DNA of 64,000 nt, taken from the NCBI GenBank assembly GCA_905182755.1, contig CAJJCS010000003.1, positions 1 to 64,000 of the forward strand. Reading direction: 5' to 3'. Numbering within the stretch: position 1 is the stretch's first letter; every line of letters begins with the position of its first letter. The position numbers and the translations under genes are program-made. Origin of the DNA: Aequorivita sp. HC6-5 (GTDB taxonomy: Bacteria; Bacteroidota; Bacteroidia; Flavobacteriales; Flavobacteriaceae). Shown in pieces: positions 26,651-36,226 of the stretch. The notes beneath the pieces were generated by a model. The model ran no database searches. It had not been told where the DNA came from and saw only the letters and a list, made by a program, of their open reading frames with translations.

Positions 26651-27973
26651 ATGCAATACATACCTAATATTTTATTTTTTCTCCTACTAACAGCTGGAGT
26701 TGGTTACTTTACCAAGAATATACGGACTGTTATAAGAAATATTAAACTAGGAATTCCTGTGGCAATTAATGACCACAAAAAAGAGCGCTACGGCAATGTA
26801 GCCCGTATTGCTCTTGGGCAGTCAAAACTTTTGAAACGTCCTATCTCTGGGGCTTTGCATGCAATTGTTTACCTAGGTTTTATCATTATCAATATAGAAG
26901 TATTAGAGATTATTATAGATGGTCTTTTAGGAACCCACAGGATCTTTGCTTTTTTAGGTGGTTTTTATGACTTTTTAATTGGCACTTTTGAAATATTAGC
27001 TCTTTTGGTATTGGTGAGTGTTGTATTATTTTGGACACGAAGAAACGTACTTAAAATAAAACGTTTTTTATCTCCAGAGATGAAAGGTTGGCCCAAACAA
27101 GACGGAAACATTATTTTATATTTTGAAGTGGTATTGATGGGTTTGTTTTTGATTATGAACTCCTCAGATTATGCCCTTCAGCAAATGGGAGCAGCCCATT
27201 ATACTCAGGCAGGGTCTTATCCTGTTAGTTCTTTGTTTGCAGGTGTTTTTGATGCTATGAGTCAAAGCAGTTTGATTATAATAGAAAGATCTGCATGGTG
27301 GTTGCACATTACAGGAATTTTAATTTTCTTAAACTATTTATATTTTTCTAAACACTTACATATTTTACTGGCTTTCCCAAACGTTTATTTTGGAGCCGTC
27401 ACCCCAAAAGGACAATTTAAAAATAACCAGGCAGTTACTACTGAGGTTAAAATGATGATGGATCCTTCTGCAGATCCCTTTGCAGCACCTGCGCCAGATG
27501 CGCCGCCACCTGCCAAATTTGGAGCCAGTGATGTAATGGATCTTTCACAGGTACAACTCTTAAATGCATACACCTGTACAGAATGTGGAAGGTGTACCAG
27601 CGAGTGTCCTGCAAATCAAACGGGTAAAAAGTTGTCTCCCAGAAAAATCATGATGGATACCAGAGATCGTCTCCAAGAGGTGAGTAAAAATATGGATGCC
27701 AACGCAGGTGTTTTTGTGCCAGATGGCAAAGAACTTTTAAAAGATTATATCTCCACAGAGGAGCTATGGGCATGCACTACCTGTAATGCATGTGTAGAGG
27801 CCTGTCCTGTTAGTATAGACCCCTTGTCTATTATTATGGATATGCGTCAGTACCTAGTTATGGAACAATCTGCAGCTCCAACTGAACTCAATGGAACAAT
27901 GACTAATATAGAAAACAACGGTGCTCCATGGCCCTTTAACCAAATGGACCGTTTAAACTGGGCAAAAGAGTAA
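26651..27973 (+). CDS. Membrane-bound (4Fe-4S) oxidoreductase subunit
   Basis: A 440-residue protein. The N-terminal 250 residues contain several membrane helices like the cytochrome-b-type module of heterodisulfide-reductase relatives. The C-terminal part has two ferredoxin-type clusters: CTECGRCTSECPANQTGK and CTTCNACVEACPVSIDP. It probably passes electrons between a membrane quinone pool and the CCG-domain partner encoded at 28537. Its physiological donor is unknown; such pairs are common and uncharacterised in Flavobacteria. It is separated from the MCE gene by three bases. A Pro/Ala-rich linker (PAPDAPPPAKF) joins the membrane and Fe-S parts. Confidence 0.9.
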   Translation: MQYIPNILFFLLLTAGVGYFTKNIRTVIRNIKLGIPVAINDHKKERYGNVARIALGQSKLLKRPISGALHAIVYLGFIIINIEVLEIIIDGLLGTHRIFAFLGGFYDFLIGTFEILALLVLVSVVLFWTRRNVLKIKRFLSPEMKGWPKQDGNIILYFEVVLMGLFLIMNSSDYALQQMGAAHYTQAGSYPVSSLFAGVFDAMSQSSLIIIERSAWWLHITGILIFLNYLYFSKHLHILLAFPNVYFGAVTPKGQFKNNQAVTTEVKMMMDPSADPFAAPAPDAPPPAKFGASDVMDLSQVQLLNAYTCTECGRCTSECPANQTGKKLSPRKIMMDTRDRLQEVSKNMDANAGVFVPDGKELLKDYISTEELWACTTCNACVEACPVSIDPLSIIMDMRQYLVMEQSAAPTELNGTMTNIENNGAPWPFNQMDRLNWAKE

Positions 27974-27995
27974 TACACTTATAATTAATAAAAAA

Positions 27996-28487
27996 ATGAC
28001 ATCTAAAGACAGAACCATCAACGAATTAAGACAAGTTAAAGATAGCGTGTATAGAACGCCAATTAACAATGAGCCTTTACACACCATAAAAGATGCACAA
28101 GGTGAAAATGCAAGCCCAATATTACCAGCACATGTAAAAAATTATTTAATTGATATAGACGGTACCGTTACAGAAGATGTTCCAAACGAGGAGCCTGAGC
28201 GTATGGCAACTTGCCAGCCTTTTCCAGATGCTTTACAAACATTAAATAGTTGGTATGACCAAGGGCATATTATTTGTTTTTTCACTTCAAGAACAGAGGA
28301 GCATAGAGCTGTAACAACGGCATGGTTGCATGAGCATGGTTTTAAATTTCACTCTCTTTTAATGGGTAAACCCAGAGGCGGAAATTATCACTGGATTGAC
28401 AATCATCTAGTAAAAGCCACTAGATACAACGGTAAATTTACAGAATTGGTGCAAAAAGATGTCACCATTGAAGTATTTGAAGACTAA
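27996..28487 (+). CDS. HAD-superfamily phosphatase-like protein
   Basis: A 163-residue soluble protein with the HAD motifs: LIDIDGTVTED (motif I, both aspartates present), FFTSRTEEHR (motif II) and a C-terminal NYHWIDNH segment in place of a classic acidic motif. Relatives in Bacteroidota are often labelled phosphoheptose isomerase without support. The likely activity is phosphate-ester hydrolysis, substrate unknown. It sits between the two Fe-S proteins that otherwise form a natural pair, 22 bases after one and 49 before the other, and all are on one strand. Confidence 0.82.
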   Translation: MTSKDRTINELRQVKDSVYRTPINNEPLHTIKDAQGENASPILPAHVKNYLIDIDGTVTEDVPNEEPERMATCQPFPDALQTLNSWYDQGHIICFFTSRTEEHRAVTTAWLHEHGFKFHSLLMGKPRGGNYHWIDNHLVKATRYNGKFTELVQKDVTIEVFED

Positions 28488-28536
28488 AACATACCCCTGA
28501 AATTTTTGTATTTCAGCACACTATAAAATAATTACT

Positions 28537-29328
28537 ATGAGTGACTTATTAAAAGTACCAACAATGGCCGATTTCATGGCTCAAGGGAAACAACCTGAAG
28601 TCTTATTTTGGGTTGGTTGCGCTGGAAGTTTTGATGACAGAGCAAAAAAAATCACCAAAGCTTTTGTGAAATTATTAAACAATGCTGGTGTAGCATTTGC
28701 GGTATTAGGCACTGAAGAGAGTTGTACTGGAGATCCAGCAAAAAGAGCTGGTAATGAGTTTTTATTCCAGATGCAAGCAGCCACTAACATTGAGGTGCTT
28801 AATGCCTATGAGGTTCAAAAAATAGTTACAGCCTGTCCTCATTGTTTTAACACCATTAATAATGAATACCCACAACTAGGCGGAAATTATGAGGTAATGC
28901 ACCACACTCAGTTTTTAAAAACTTTGTTAAATGATGGCCGTTTAAAAGTGGAGGGCGGAAAATTTAAAGGTAAAAAAATCACCTTTCATGATCCTTGTTA
29001 TTTGGGGCGTGCCAATGGTGAGTATGAAGCGCCAAGAGATTTATTGCGTAAACTAGAAGTAGAACTTGTAGAGATGAAACGTTGTAAAACCAACGGACTT
29101 TGCTGCGGCGCTGGTGGCGCTCAAATGTTTAAAGAGCCAGAACCAGGATCTAAAGACATCAACGTAGAACGCACACAAGAGGCTGTAGACACAGGAGCAA
29201 GTATTGTGGCAACGGGGTGTCCATTTTGTAACACTATGATGACAGATGGCGTAAAGCACGAAGAAAAAGAAGAAAATGTACAGGTTATGGATGTAGCCGA
29301 AATGATAGCAAACGCCTCAGAGTTATAA
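28537..29328 (+). CDS. (Fe-S)-binding CCG-domain oxidoreductase subunit
   Basis: A 263-residue soluble protein with two cysteine-rich CCG domains, recognised by VGCAGSFDDR and TACPHCFNTI in the first half, then HDPCYLGR, GLCCGAGGAQMF and TGCPFCNTMM in the second. These domains bind an Fe-S cluster in HdrB, GlpC and LutA-like proteins. The likely partner is the membrane Fe-S protein at 26651. The substrate is unknown; lactate, glycerol-phosphate or disulfide chemistry would each fit the family. An ATG start at 28537 with 49 bases before it suits the operon. Confidence 0.9.
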   Translation: MSDLLKVPTMADFMAQGKQPEVLFWVGCAGSFDDRAKKITKAFVKLLNNAGVAFAVLGTEESCTGDPAKRAGNEFLFQMQAATNIEVLNAYEVQKIVTACPHCFNTINNEYPQLGGNYEVMHHTQFLKTLLNDGRLKVEGGKFKGKKITFHDPCYLGRANGEYEAPRDLLRKLEVELVEMKRCKTNGLCCGAGGAQMFKEPEPGSKDINVERTQEAVDTGASIVATGCPFCNTMMTDGVKHEEKEENVQVMDVAEMIANASEL

Positions 29329-29352
29329 CAAACATTATAGATAGTACAACCC

Positions 29353-29838
29353 ATGCTTATAGACTTTAACAATCTTCCAGATACCTCAAGAATATGGGTG
29401 TATCAATGTAATCGTAAATTCACGCCAGAGGAGCTGGAGTATATTCAGGCAAAGACGCGCTATTTTTTAACACAGTGGACTGCTCACGGCACTGAGCTTG
29501 AGGCTGGTTTTGAAATCAAGTACGATCGTTTTATTGTATTGGGTCTTAATCAAGAAAACGCCTCTGCATCTGGCTGTAGTATAGATGCCTCTGTTCATTT
29601 TATACAAGAATTGCAACAAAAAATGGATGTAGATTTACTAGATAAAATGGATGTAACTTACTATAATGGAGCATTTATAGCTCACAAAAGTTTGTTAGAT
29701 TTCAGGAAAATGGCAAAAAACAAATCTGTGTCTGCAAATACAGTTGTTTTTAACAATCTAGTTAATACAAAAGCAGAATACAAAGAAAATTGGGAGGTTG
29801 CCGCAAAAGATAGTTGGCACAGTCGCTTTTTAGCATAG
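29353..29838 (+). CDS. Conserved Bacteroidota protein (often mislabelled ABC transporter ATPase)
   Basis: A 161-residue soluble protein without Walker A or B motifs, so the common database label is not supported. Conserved-looking segments are RIWVYQCNRKFTPEELEYI, ASGCSIDASVHFIQELQ and NTVVFNNLVNTKAEY. The SGCSIDASVHF segment with its Cys, Asp and His could be an active or metal site, but this is a guess. It follows the CCG Fe-S gene by 24 bases and precedes the GH3 fusion by 16, so the three are probably co-transcribed. Function unknown. Confidence 0.75.
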   Translation: MLIDFNNLPDTSRIWVYQCNRKFTPEELEYIQAKTRYFLTQWTAHGTELEAGFEIKYDRFIVLGLNQENASASGCSIDASVHFIQELQQKMDVDLLDKMDVTYYNGAFIAHKSLLDFRKMAKNKSVSANTVVFNNLVNTKAEYKENWEVAAKDSWHSRFLA

Positions 29839-29854
29839 TTTTTGATACTTTTAA

Positions 29855-32776
29855 ATGATGCAAAAAGCCTTAGTCTTCCTACTTTTTATAGCAAGCTGTA
29901 TTCCAGCTATTTCTCAGCAAATAAATCCTTTACTTGCTCAAGATGATCAAGTAAACCAACAAATTTGGGTAGATAGTGTATATAGCAACATGTCTTTGCA
30001 GCAAAAGGTTGGGCAGCTATTTATGGTAGATGTATTCTCTAAAGATCCTAAAGCAAAAACAGATAAAATTAAAAAGCTCATTACAAACTACCATATAGGT
30101 GGTGTGATTTTCTCTAAGGGAGGACCCATACGACAAGCAAAACTTAACAATGAGTTTCAAGCCCTATCCAAAACAAAATTAATGATTGCCATGGATGCAG
30201 AGTGGGGCCTTGCAATGCGTCTAGACTCTACCTTTGCCTATCCATGGAACATGACCCTTGGGGCAATTTCAGATAATAGTATTATTGAAAAAGTGGGTCG
30301 TAGAATAGGGGAGCACAGTAAAAGATTGGGAGTACATATTAATTTTGCTCCAGTTGTAGATATCAATACCAACCCAAAAAACCCTATCATTGGAAATCGC
30401 TCTTTCGGAGAAGATAGAGACAACGTTACCCAAAAATCTATTGCATTTACCAAAGGGATGCAATCTGCAGGTATTCTTGCCAATGCCAAACACTTTCCTG
30501 GCCATGGAGATACAGATACAGATTCTCACAAAACCTTGCCAACTATTAACTTTTCTAAAAAGCGTATAGATAGCATTGAGCTTTATCCCTACAAGCGATT
30601 AATTAGTGAGGGATTAAGTAGTGTGATGGTAGCACATTTAAACGTACCATCGCTTGAGAGGCAAAATGGGTTACCTTCTTCATTATCCAAAGCCATTGTT
30701 CAAGATTTATTAAAAACTACCCTAGGTTTTAATGGGCTTATTTTTACAGACGCATTAAACATGAAGGGTGCCGCAAACTTCGAGAAACCAGGAGAGATTG
30801 ATCTGGCTGCTTTTTTGGCTGGAAATGATGTGCTGCTCATCTCAGAAAACATTCCAAAAGCACATCAGCTTATTGTAAAGGCATATCATGATAAGCTTAT
30901 TTCAGAAAAACGCTTAGCCCACTCTGTAAAAAAAATACTATACGCAAAGTACAAATTAGGGTTACACAACTACACCCCTGTAAATCAAACCAATCTTGTT
31001 GAAGATTTAAACACTCCCTTAGATGATGCGTTGTATGAACAGGCTATGGAAAACGCATTAACGGTGTTAAAAAACAAGGACCAATTACTGCCCATAAAAA
31101 ACCTTCAACATAAAAAAATAGCCTATGTTAATTTTGGGGATGCCTCTGGTACTGACTTTTTAAACCAACTTAAATTATATGCCCCTATAGATTTTGTGAA
31201 AGCAGATGATCTTGCCAGTTATATTACCAAGCTCAAAGGGTATGATTATGTTATTGCAGGGTTTCATAAATCAAATCAAACCCCATGGAAGGGATATAAA
31301 TTTACAAATAAAGAGTTGGTGTGGTTGCATGAAATTGCAAGAACAAATACATTAATTTTAGATGTATTTGCCAGGCCCTATAGCTTGCTAGATTTTAAAA
31401 CTACTACCAATTTTGATGCAGTTATTATGTCTTATCAAAACAGTAAGGTCTCTCAAGAGCTTTCTGCACAACTCATTTTTGGAGCTAGAGGGGCAAAGGG
31501 ACGCCTGCCAGTGTCTTTGGGTGATGATTTCCCTATACATACACAAATACAGACAAAGGCCATAAACAGGCTCACCTATGGATCTGCACAGAGTGTAGGG
31601 GTGTCTAGTGTTGGTCTAAAAAAAATAGACTCTATTGCAACTTTAGCAATAACAGAGGGTATGATGCCTGGAGCTCAAATTCTAGTAGCCAGAAAAGGAA
31701 AAGTTATATATAACAAGACCTTTGGCCACCACACTCAAAATAAAATAAAGACAGTTTCACAAACAGATGTGTATGATATAGCCTCTTTAACAAAGATTAT
31801 GGCTACCCTTCCACTGATAATGCAACTCGTTGATAAAGGTGTTTTAACTATGGATACCACTCTCTCTGAATTACTCCCTCAATACAAACAAACAGATAAA
31901 GCAAGCATTACCCTGCGCAGGATGTTAACGCATACCGCTAGGTTAAAATCTTGGATTCCATACTATGTTAATACCATGGATAGCCTTACAAACAAACCAA
32001 AAACAAAATGGTATAAACCTACTTATAGTCAAGAATTTCCATACAAGGTGGCATCCAAAATGTTTATCAAAAGAGAATATAAAGATAGTATTTACCGCTT
32101 TATAAGAGAGAGCGAATTAAGAGAGACCCAAGAGTATAAGTATAGTGATTTACCCTACTATCTATTAATGAAATATCTAGAGGGGTATTATGGCCTTCCA
32201 CTAGAGGAGTTAGTGCAGCAAAATTTCTATGAATCTATTGGCGCTTATTCCATGGGCTATAATCCTCTTGATAGATATAACAAAATCAACATTGTACCTA
32301 CAGAAGAGGACACCTATTTTAGAATGCAAAAAATACATGGTTATGTACATGATCAAGGAGCTGCGATGTTAGGAGGAGTAAGTGGTCATGCTGGGCTTTT
32401 TAGCACAGCAAATGATGTAGCTAAAATGATGCAACTGTTTTTAAATGGTGGTAGTTATGGAGGCCAGCAATACCTGTCTTCTAAGGTAGTTAGTGATTTT
32501 AACACCTGTTACTACTGTGATCAAAACGTACGTAGGGGTGTGGGGTTTGATAAGCCTCAACTAGAGGATAGTGGCCCAACCTGCGGCTGTGTTTCTATGT
32601 CAAGCTTTGGCCATAGCGGCTTTACAGGTACTTTTACCTGGGCAGATCCAGAAAAGGAAATTGTGTATGTATTTATGTCTAATAGGACATACCCAAGCGC
32701 AGAGAATAAAAAGATGGTTGAAACAAATCTTAGAAGTAATATTCAAGCAGTAATCTATGAGGCTATTATAGATTAA
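29855..32776 (+). CDS. GH3 beta-N-acetylglucosaminidase (NagZ-like) fused to a serine hydrolase
   Basis: A 973-residue exported protein. A signal peptide (MMQKALVFLLFIASCIPAIS) leads a family 3 glycoside hydrolase domain at about residues 30-360. It has the NagZ loop KHFPGHGDTDTDSH and the nucleophile-containing FTDALNMKG. A GH3 C-terminal-like domain follows, then from about residue 590 a class C beta-lactamase-like domain with SLTK (SxxK), YSDLPYY and GHSGFTG. NagZ removes N-acetylglucosamine from muropeptides, and the fused hydrolase could act on peptide or lactyl parts of the same substrate (inference). The fusion is known in Bacteroidota. Its end overlaps the convergent methyltransferase by four bases. 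Confidence 0.93.
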   Translation: MMQKALVFLLFIASCIPAISQQINPLLAQDDQVNQQIWVDSVYSNMSLQQKVGQLFMVDVFSKDPKAKTDKIKKLITNYHIGGVIFSKGGPIRQAKLNNEFQALSKTKLMIAMDAEWGLAMRLDSTFAYPWNMTLGAISDNSIIEKVGRRIGEHSKRLGVHINFAPVVDINTNPKNPIIGNRSFGEDRDNVTQKSIAFTKGMQSAGILANAKHFPGHGDTDTDSHKTLPTINFSKKRIDSIELYPYKRLISEGLSSVMVAHLNVPSLERQNGLPSSLSKAIVQDLLKTTLGFNGLIFTDALNMKGAANFEKPGEIDLAAFLAGNDVLLISENIPKAHQLIVKAYHDKLISEKRLAHSVKKILYAKYKLGLHNYTPVNQTNLVEDLNTPLDDALYEQAMENALTVLKNKDQLLPIKNLQHKKIAYVNFGDASGTDFLNQLKLYAPIDFVKADDLASYITKLKGYDYVIAGFHKSNQTPWKGYKFTNKELVWLHEIARTNTLILDVFARPYSLLDFKTTTNFDAVIMSYQNSKVSQELSAQLIFGARGAKGRLPVSLGDDFPIHTQIQTKAINRLTYGSAQSVGVSSVGLKKIDSIATLAITEGMMPGAQILVARKGKVIYNKTFGHHTQNKIKTVSQTDVYDIASLTKIMATLPLIMQLVDKGVLTMDTTLSELLPQYKQTDKASITLRRMLTHTARLKSWIPYYVNTMDSLTNKPKTKWYKPTYSQEFPYKVASKMFIKREYKDSIYRFIRESELRETQEYKYSDLPYYLLMKYLEGYYGLPLEELVQQNFYESIGAYSMGYNPLDRYNKINIVPTEEDTYFRMQKIHGYVHDQGAAMLGGVSGHAGLFSTANDVAKMMQLFLNGGSYGGQQYLSSKVVSDFNTCYYCDQNVRRGVGFDKPQLEDSGPTCGCVSMSSFGHSGFTGTFTWADPEKEIVYVFMSNRTYPSAENKKMVETNLRSNIQAVIYEAIID

Positions 32777-33402
32777 TAAAACGTAATTAACCTATTGTCT
32801 ATACTAAGGTGTTTAAAGCCTACTTTTTTTTGGATCCATTGAAGTGTTTTTGGGGTGTAAAAAATAACATGGGTAAAGTCGTTTTTATAGTACCAATTTT
32901 TAAACACTTCTTTTTCAGGCAGCAGGTCTGTCATGCAGTATAAAACCCCATTTTGATTCAATATTTTTTTTAGAAGTATAAACTCCTTTAATGGATTGTG
33001 CAGATGTTCTATTACTTCACAGCACACTATAAAATCATAGCTATTGTTTAACGAGTCTTTACTGGGATGAAAAAAGGGGTCATAAAGCACCATTTTATAA
33101 TTAAAATCTTCCAGTAATTTACTAACCACAGGCCCTGTGCCAGCTCCAAAGTCTAGGCCTTTGTCTTTGGTGGTGTGATTCCCCTTTATTGCGTTTACCA
33201 TTGGGCTTACAAATTTTTGAAAACCACTGTCTTCCACATCGTTTTGATGTGACAAATAGCGCTCTTTTTCTTCTTTGGCTCCAGGTAGCGCCTCGTGGGG
33301 TATAAAAACACAACCGCAGGTGTTGCAATTGCAATACCTGCGGTTGTGGTCTTGATAGTATAAGGCTGTTTTATTTGATTGGCATAGAATACAACGTTGC
33401 AT
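32773..33402 (-). CDS. Zinc-ribbon class I SAM-dependent methyltransferase
   Basis: A 209-residue protein. An N-terminal zinc ribbon (CILCQSN and CNCNTCGC) is followed by a Methyltransf_23-type Rossmann domain with motif I KGLDFGAGTGPVVSKLLE, YDFIVCCEVIEHLHNP and a C-terminal VIFYTPKTLQWIQKKVGF. The enzymes of this family act on diverse small molecules or proteins; the substrate is unknown. It lies six bases behind the DUF349 gene and may share its transcript. It converges with the GH3 gene. Confidence 0.87.
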   Translation of the reverse strand: MQRCILCQSNKTALYYQDHNRRYCNCNTCGCVFIPHEALPGAKEEKERYLSHQNDVEDSGFQKFVSPMVNAIKGNHTTKDKGLDFGAGTGPVVSKLLEDFNYKMVLYDPFFHPSKDSLNNSYDFIVCCEVIEHLHNPLKEFILLKKILNQNGVLYCMTDLLPEKEVFKNWYYKNDFTHVIFYTPKTLQWIQKKVGFKHLSIDNRLITFY

Positions 33403-33407
33403 ACTGG

Positions 33408-35395
33408 TTAACCATTTTGTATTGCTTTAATTTTCACTAGTTTTTCTTTCCAAAGTGCTAATTGCTCTTTGTGATTATCAATGTTTTTATACACTTCTTT
33501 TACAAGAGGGTTGTCTTTGTCTACATGTTTGAAAAATTGTAAGTTATTTTCAAGTTGTAAAATTTCTGATTTAGTTTCATCAATCTTTTTACCTATAAAG
33601 AATTGCTCGTTTTGTAACTTTCGAGTATCATCCTCAGAGGCCATTGCATTTAACTTATTTTCAAATTTTATAAGTTCAGCTTCTTTCTTGTCTAGATCTA
33701 GGGTGTTAAATAACGTATCTAGTGCTTTATTGAATTTTTGATCGATGCTCTTTTTCTTAAAAGGGACACGTCCAATGGTTTTCCATTGGGTAATTGTAGC
33801 CTTTATGGTTTGAATATCTTGCTTGTGATCTCCAGATAAAGAAATAGTTTTCATGGATTCTAATAGGGCTTGTTTTTGCTCTAGATTTACAACCTCATCC
33901 TTGTTTTCTTGATCTTTTAATGCATGTAGTCTATCAAAGTAATGATTACAAGCCGCTTTAAATTCTTTCCATATAGCATCACTATCTTTTCTTGGAACAT
34001 GACCAATTTCACGCCAATCATGCTGAATTTTTTTGAAAAGTGGTGTTGCTTTTTCAAAATCTTCAGTGTCTTTATTATCCTGAGCAAGCTTTATAAGTTT
34101 TCTTTTTTGTTCAAGATTATCATATTGCGCATTTTTTTGATGCTTGTAGAAATCATTTTTTGCTTTGTTAAAGCTACGAGTAGTATCTTTAAAGGTAGCC
34201 CAGATTTCTTTGTTTTTATCTTTAGGTACTCGTCCAACTGTAAAAAACACATCTCTAATTTCTTGTACTTGTTTCATGGCGTTTTGCCATGCCGCGTGTG
34301 AAGATTTTGTTTCTTCTTGTACTTTATTTATAAGACCAATAAGTTCTTTTTTAATAGAGAAGTTTTCAATGAATGTTTCTTCTAAAGCTGCTTCTGCCAG
34401 CATTTTTTTATCATGAATGATTTTTGTGGCAGCACTAAAGGTTTCCCAAATTTCTTCACGAATTTCTCTGGCTACTGGTCCTATCTCTTCTTTCCAACGT
34501 CTATGAATTAACTGTAATTCTCTAAAGGCTTTGTCAATATTACTCTCCTTTGCAAGTTCTTGTGTGCGTGTTATAAGTTTTTGTTTTTCTTCAAGATTAT
34601 GCTTAAAGTCTAGATCCCTAAACTCTCTATCTAGCTGCAGCGCATCATAGTAGGTTTCCATATAATGGTGGTAGTTATTCCAGACTGTATTGTATTTGTC
34701 TCTAGGAATGGCTCCAGCTTGCTTCCAACGGTCTTGGATCTCCTTAATTTTTTTATAATTACTGTTTACGCTTTGCTTCAGAGCTCTAATAAGCTTTTAA
34801 TCTCTTCAATTAAAAGGTTTCTTACCTCAAGATTTCCTTCCAAATCCTGCTTTAGCTTTTTAAAATGAGCATTTCGTTTTGTTCTGTAATCATTAAATAC
34901 ATCGTTAAAGGCTTTTTTCTCTGGTGAGGTGTGGTGGAAATCTATAATATTTCCTCCTTGAGCTAGAAAAGCCTCTTTCTTTTGGGTAAGTTCTTCCTGA
35001 AACAGATTGTTAAACTCTGTTTTTATCTCTTCTGCCTCCTCCTTTATGCTTTCTATAGCGCCATTAGCGCTAACTAGGTTCTCCAAAGCCTCGATGAGCT
35101 CTGTTTTATTTAGGTTGCTGTAATCGGTAGGCTCTTTTTCTACTGCTGGTTCTGACTGCTCTACAGCATCCGAGGCTTGCTACCTCTTGCTCTTCAGAGA
35201 TTTCTGGGGTAGGGGCCGTTTCTACTTCAGGCTCTGGATTTGCAACCTTTGATGGTTTCTCTTCAGAGGTGTCTGCTTTTTTGGACAGGCATCTCTTTTG
35301 GAGTTTCTTCCTGGCTTTGTAGTAGCTTGCTTGGCGGTAACACTTTTTTCAATAGGTGTGTTATCTTCTTCTGTAGAATTGTTTTGGTCAGACAT
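33408..35395 (-). pseudogene. DUF349 repeat protein, broken by several frameshifts
   Basis: The gene should encode a helical protein of about 660 residues. The N-terminus is acidic and disordered (MSDQNNSTEEDNTPIEKSV). DUF349 repeats follow, each with a segment like WKEIGHVPRKDSDAIWKEF; at least five are visible (RWKEEIGPVAREI, VGRVPKDKNKEIW, WREIGHVPRKDSD, WKTIGRVPFKKKS and WKQAGAIPRDKYN). Single-base changes near 34790, 35185 and around 35290 break the frame. The tracked ORFs 33408-34661, 34778-35086 and 35222-35404 are its pieces. The WKQAGAIPRDKYN repeat lies in the untracked gap before 34661. Function unknown; DUF349 proteins are conserved in the phylum. Confidence 0.85.
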
Positions 35396-35494
35396 ATTTT
35401 GCAATGTTAAAGTTCGTTTTTATGAGGGCTCAAGATACTAACTCCCCATAAGATTGCCAAGATTCTAGATGTTTATTGACCCTGCCCTTAAAAT

Positions 35495-36226
35495 TTAGCT
35501 ATTCCAGATCCTCCAGGCCTCTTGGGCTTGGTACTCTAGCATTTTACTGCCATTGGCTATTGTAGCTCCTTTGGCTAGTCCATGTTTTAAAAAAGTAGTC
35601 TGCCTGGGATTGTATATTAAATCAAACAAGAAGTGTTCCTTAGTAATGAAGCTGTAGGGTAGATCTGGACATTTTAATACATCTGGGGCTACCCCTTGTG
35701 GTGTTGTGTTTACTATTAAAGTATTATTTTCTAGGACCTGTTTTGTTACTTGGTCATAGGTAATAGTATCTTTTGTTTTACTTCTAGATACTGTAGTGCA
35801 GCAATATCCTAAGCCATCAAGAGCATATTTAATTGCCTTTGAGGCGCCGCCATCCCCTAATATAAGTGCTGTTTTGCTTTTAGGTGTTGGGTAGCTTGCT
35901 AGGGATCTACTAAAACCGTAATGATCAGTATTGTATCCAACCAAGGTTCCATCTTCTAAAAACTTAATAGTATTTACGGCCCCAATTATGCGTGCCTGCT
36001 GGTCTAGATTATCAAGATATGGTATGATTTCTTCTTTGTATGGAATTGTAACGTTTAGCCCCTTTAGAGAAGTTTCTTTTTGTACTATTTTTTTAAATAG
36101 GGCAAGGGTTTCTATGTCAAAATTATGATAACGATGTGCTAGTTTTTCTTTTTTAAATTTTTCAGTGAAATATTTTTTAGAAAAAGAATACGCTATGTTT
36201 TTCCCAATTAGTCCGTAGTTAGCCAT
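35495..36226 (-). CDS. aroE: Shikimate dehydrogenase
   Basis: AroE reduces 3-dehydroshikimate to shikimate with NADPH in aromatic amino acid synthesis. The tracked ORF starts far upstream at 36400, but the protein clearly begins at MANYGLIGKNIAYSFSKKYF, whose ATG is at 36224-36226, giving 243 residues. Substrate-site motifs LNVTIPYKEEIIPYLD and VNTIKF, and the nucleotide site ILGDGGASKAIKYAL, are intact. Its start overlaps the end of the upstream DUF368 gene by eight bases, a translationally coupled arrangement. Confidence 0.94.
   Translation of the reverse strand: MANYGLIGKNIAYSFSKKYFTEKFKKEKLAHRYHNFDIETLALFKKIVQKETSLKGLNVTIPYKEEIIPYLDNLDQQARIIGAVNTIKFLEDGTLVGYNTDHYGFSRSLASYPTPKSKTALILGDGGASKAIKYALDGLGYCCTTVSRSKTKDTITYDQVTKQVLENNTLIVNTTPQGVAPDVLKCPDLPYSFITKEHFLFDLIYNPRQTTFLKHGLAKGATIANGSKMLEYQAQEAWRIWNS

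Noticed and set aside
29353-29838. ABC transporter ATPase
   Set aside because: No Walker A, Walker B or signature motif is present.
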